The notes beneath the pieces are model-generated. The model saw only the letters and a program-made list of their open reading frames with translations. It was not told the DNA's origin and did no database searches. A program made the position numbers and the translations under genes. Positions 61,206-64,000 of a stretch of 64,000 nucleotides of DNA are shown here, piece by piece; the stretch's first letter is position 1, and the number at the start of each line of letters is the position of its first letter. Source of the DNA: Cheilinus undulatus (lineage: Eukaryota > Chordata > Actinopteri > Labriformes > Labridae); NCBI RefSeq assembly GCF_018320785.1, contig NC_054867.1:35095855-35159854 (forward strand), in the 5' to 3' direction.

Positions 61206-62900
61206 TTAGCAGCCAAACAAATACAGTCTTATGAAACACTGTATGTTTGTTTACAGTCTTCTGTCTGGTTATAATATAGCCCAGCCCCTCCTCTATCCAA
61301 TATCACCACATCAGTCGTATTGATTGATGGGGTCTCTTCATGTAGTCTATTGAAGTCACCTAATCTGGTACAGTGACCATTATAAAAGATGTCTGCGTAG
61401 GTTCTCATTCATCCATGTCACAGTTTTCCAGATCTTGAGGTTTTGAAGACATCTCTTCCCTAAAAGGCTTCTTCAGTTCAAAAGAAACTGGGTCAAGAGC
61501 CAGAGACAGTTAAAGACAATAAAACTTGTGAAGACTGACCTCTGCCTTAAAATACCTCATGTCCAAAGGAGTTACTGGGTTTAGGTACGAGCTCTTTTGA
61601 TACTTTTCACTAGTTTACAATTTGTTAAGCTCAAAGTCAGATGTCGAGAGTGATGAATAGTTCTGATTAGTTAAAAAGAGGGAACTCATATAAAATGCAG
61701 ATAGGAGGTTTCAGCCCAGAAGGGGCAATGCTATTTTCATATCAGATTTTAACATTCTAATGTTTTGTTCACACAGGACTTGAGTAAAACAACTAATGTG
61801 AGTTAACTGAATGTAAAGTCAACGTAAAGACACAAGTAGAAGCAAATTTGCCTTAGGTGGCATGAATGCTGAAGATGTGGGGTGCAAATAGGAGAAGGAA
61901 ACCCCTCCCCTCTCACGTCTTGGGGGCACTTGCATAACGTGATTTGACACACAAGTGGAGCAAGTTATTTGAACAAATAAAAAAAAGCAGTTTTGCTAAA
62001 TTTGCACATTCAGATGCATGTGAATAGGTGGTCGTCTGCATCTGGTGTGAACACAGCATTAGGTTACTTGAACAAGACTAAAAATACCAGCAGTTTTGTT
62101 AGTATTTAAAGGGATAGTGAATTTTGAAGTTGTTTGACATACTTGTCTTTTGTTTCGGGAAAGAAGAGAGAGAAAGAAAACATCTTTTAAAAAACATATT
62201 TTCTTTCATAAAATAAGCCAATGAGGCAAAAATCATGGACTCAGAACTTTTGGACCTGGTAGATTTTGACCAAATCTGAGAATATCTGCAGACCTTCTGT
62301 AGATGCAATTACTTGGCATGAGTTCTTTAATGGATTTGTTTTCACCACTGTTACATCAATGCACTCTACAGTCACTCACATTGCACATGAGCATTCTGAG
62401 ACTGCTTTCAGCGTGAATGCGGAAGTGCTTCTTTGAGCACGTTTCTTCATTCTGAGAAATTTACATTGGTTTTCGGTTAATAAATACACCTTATGAGGTG
62501 TTGTTTTTAACTGAACAGAGTCCTCAATTCAACACAAGAAGTAAACAGCAGAGATGGGCGGAGATGGGGGGCACTGGTTTGTACTCATTATATTGTGTTG
62601 TTGTTTTGGTTGAAAGCCCCCCAGTAGTGGCATTTTACATACTGCATTTAAACTGCACAGTGGTTGAATTTTGATACAACCCTCCCATTTAAATGATATA
62701 AGCTATGCTAAATTGAGCACCAACTGCTTTGAATAACAGCAGGCTGCTGCTAGCTGTCTTGACACTCATCAGCTCAGTTATGTCAGTCTTCATTTATCAA
62801 TTGAACTTGTCACCAGGCAGGTGCAGGAACAATCAGTTTAATATGAGTTTGTTTAATGTTTACCTGAATTGATTTAATGTCAGATGACATATGAATGAAA
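61206..62900. other. Intergenic upstream of GT6 copy 2's 3' end
   Basis: It contains a block at about 61395-61530 with the fish repeat motif GTTTTGAAGACATCTCTTCC and GGCTTCTTCAGTTC (unclassified). A lone TTTAAAGGGATAGTGAATTTTG at 62104-62125 looks like one end of a TTAA MITE without its partner. No gene was recognised. Confidence 0.45.
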
Positions 62901-63008
62901 TGTAAACATGCCAGGAAGGTGCAAAAGAATCCTGTTTCTCTTTAAATGAAGTCAACAGGTGTCCCATCAAATAAAGCAGGAGATTTTGTTATTTCATCCA
63001 ACAGCACA

Positions 63009-64000
63009 TTAGGGACTGCGTAGCTTCTCATACTGTTTTGGTTCCCACAGTAGCCTGGTGACTCGTATATCCCTTTTATAGCTGATACTGGGGTCCCAGC
63101 AGTACTCTGGAGAGAGCACCCTACTGGGTTTGTGAAGCCACAGGTATTTGTTGAGATGACTCTCATCATGCCACAGAGCCTCCACATTGTTTTGTTTATC
63201 CTCCATGATGCCTTGATAGCAGGCCTTGGCCAACGCCTTCACACTCTTCCACGAGCCTCCAAAGACAGCAGCATGATAGTAATAATCCCCAGTTTCCATG
63301 TACGCCTTGGACTTGGGGTTGCGGTCGTACGTAAACATCTTCTTTGGAAGGTGGTAAAAGTGGGCGTGGAGGAGAGCCACAGAGTCTCCCAGAGCCTCTG
63401 AGCCAAATCTCCCAGCGAACACCTGATCCACATCAAAGCAGAAGACATGAGAGAAATGGTGGCGAATATCCGCCTCAATGATAGCTACTATGGTCTTCAT
63501 TCGCATCATAGAGATGTCCTGCCACCTGGTGTGTCTCTCCACTTTGATGACCTTCATGGTTCGCTGAGGAGCGAGCTTAATATCAGGCATCTTTTCTGGT
63601 TGGTCTGTGAACACGTAATATGTGACAGGTAAACCCACCATAAAGTGATCCTGAGAGGAGTTCAGGAAGTTCTTAAGGTAAGCATCCAGGTACCTTTAAG
63701 AGAGATACATTGCTGGGTTTAATTTATGTTCTAACACTAACCCTTCTATTTGTAGTTACAACATATAAATGTTATGTACTTTTATTATTAGTAATCAGAG
63801 CAGGATATGTTTATAAGAAAACAAACCTGCCAACTGCAAACACTGTTAAAGCCACAGAGGACCCTGCTGCCTTGTGGCTCTGGTCATAAATCTCAGGGTT
63901 GAACATCCCCTCCCAGATGATGGGAGCTTTCCATGTTGTGCATGTTTGCACATCATCTCTGGCCCTGAAACACAGGACGACATTTTCACTTAAATTGAAG
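63009..64000 (-). CDS. a3galt2: GT6 alpha-1,3-glycosyltransferase, A3GALT2-like, copy 2 (partial)
   Basis: The last two coding exons of a second copy: 63827-63964 (138 nt) and 63009-63693 (685 nt), identical in length and phase to those of copy 1. The anchor exons must lie beyond 64000. The catalytic features are unchanged: RWQDISMMRM, FDVDQVF with the DVD motif, YYYHAAVFGG, WHDESHLNKY and LSPEYCWD. By eye, 8 of about 210 residues of the last exon differ from copy 1 (for example D/A and S/A in the helix before the DVD motif, R/H in HFY-LPKK, E/K in ALA-ACYQG, G/S after DPSI), and two differ in the preceding exon. No stop or frameshift is present, so it looks functional. The product is expected to be a Golgi type II enzyme acting on galactosyl glycans or glycolipids. 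Either copy may have taken on a different acceptor or donor preference. Confidence 0.85.

Overview
The window reads as teleost fish nuclear DNA. Genes are split into small exons with GT-AG introns, CpG is scarce outside one promoter-like patch, and intergenic and intronic space is packed with fish-type repeats: Tc1/mariner, hAT, PIF/Harbinger, TTAA-flanked MITEs, L1 and Rex/L2-like LINEs, and a Ty3/gypsy scrap. There are no bacterial-type operons, CRISPR arrays or recognisable tRNA/rRNA genes.

Host genes. (1) 1393-2639, minus: a complete four-exon emp3-type gene for a 165-aa tetraspan PMP22/EMP/claudin-family protein. (2) 9005-24902, plus: a coiled-coil gene that I reconstruct as 21 coding exons with continuous phase, 807 aa, best read as ccdc30. 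(3) 32483-43352, minus: a glycosyltransferase family 6 gene, most like A3GALT2. It has four coding exons, with the membrane-anchor exons lying 9.6 kb upstream of the catalytic exons. (4) 63009 to the right edge, minus: a nearly identical second copy of that gene, of which only the last two exons are in the window. If the CCDC30 and A3GALT2 calls are right, the human counterparts both lie on 1p34-35 (from memory), which fits the pairing.

Layout. 1-5 kb: a hAT MITE, emp3, then a Tc1 relic pierced by a TTAA MITE. 5-9 kb: intergenic, with a hAT MITE that swallowed a LINE tail. 9-25 kb: ccdc30, with a Tc1, a Harbinger MITE and a hAT transposase relic in its introns. 25-32 kb: a hAT MITE with a perfect target duplication, then one Tc1 copy blown apart to 5.4 kb by a TTAA MITE, a hAT, an L1 and part of another hAT transposase. 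32-43 kb: the GT6 gene; its large intron holds a second expanded Tc1 (6.4 kb, containing a LINE that itself contains a hAT) and a third Tc1. 44-49 kb: a near full-length LINE carrying a TG...CA-ended insertion. 49-52 kb: another Tc1 fragment with a TTAA MITE, then a gypsy remnant. 52-63 kb: gene-poor, with an L1 flanked by a 13-bp duplication and a second LINE fragment.

The three kinds of host protein (a membrane tetraspan, a coiled-coil scaffold and Golgi glycosyltransferases) do not form an obvious pathway. The most informative content is the layered transposon insertions, which can be ordered in time from target-site duplications, the recent GT6 duplication, and an internal exon duplication in ccdc30. 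I found no convincing new enzymatic or defence system. Exon boundaries were read by eye from splice signals and phase, and family names come from remembered motifs, not searches.
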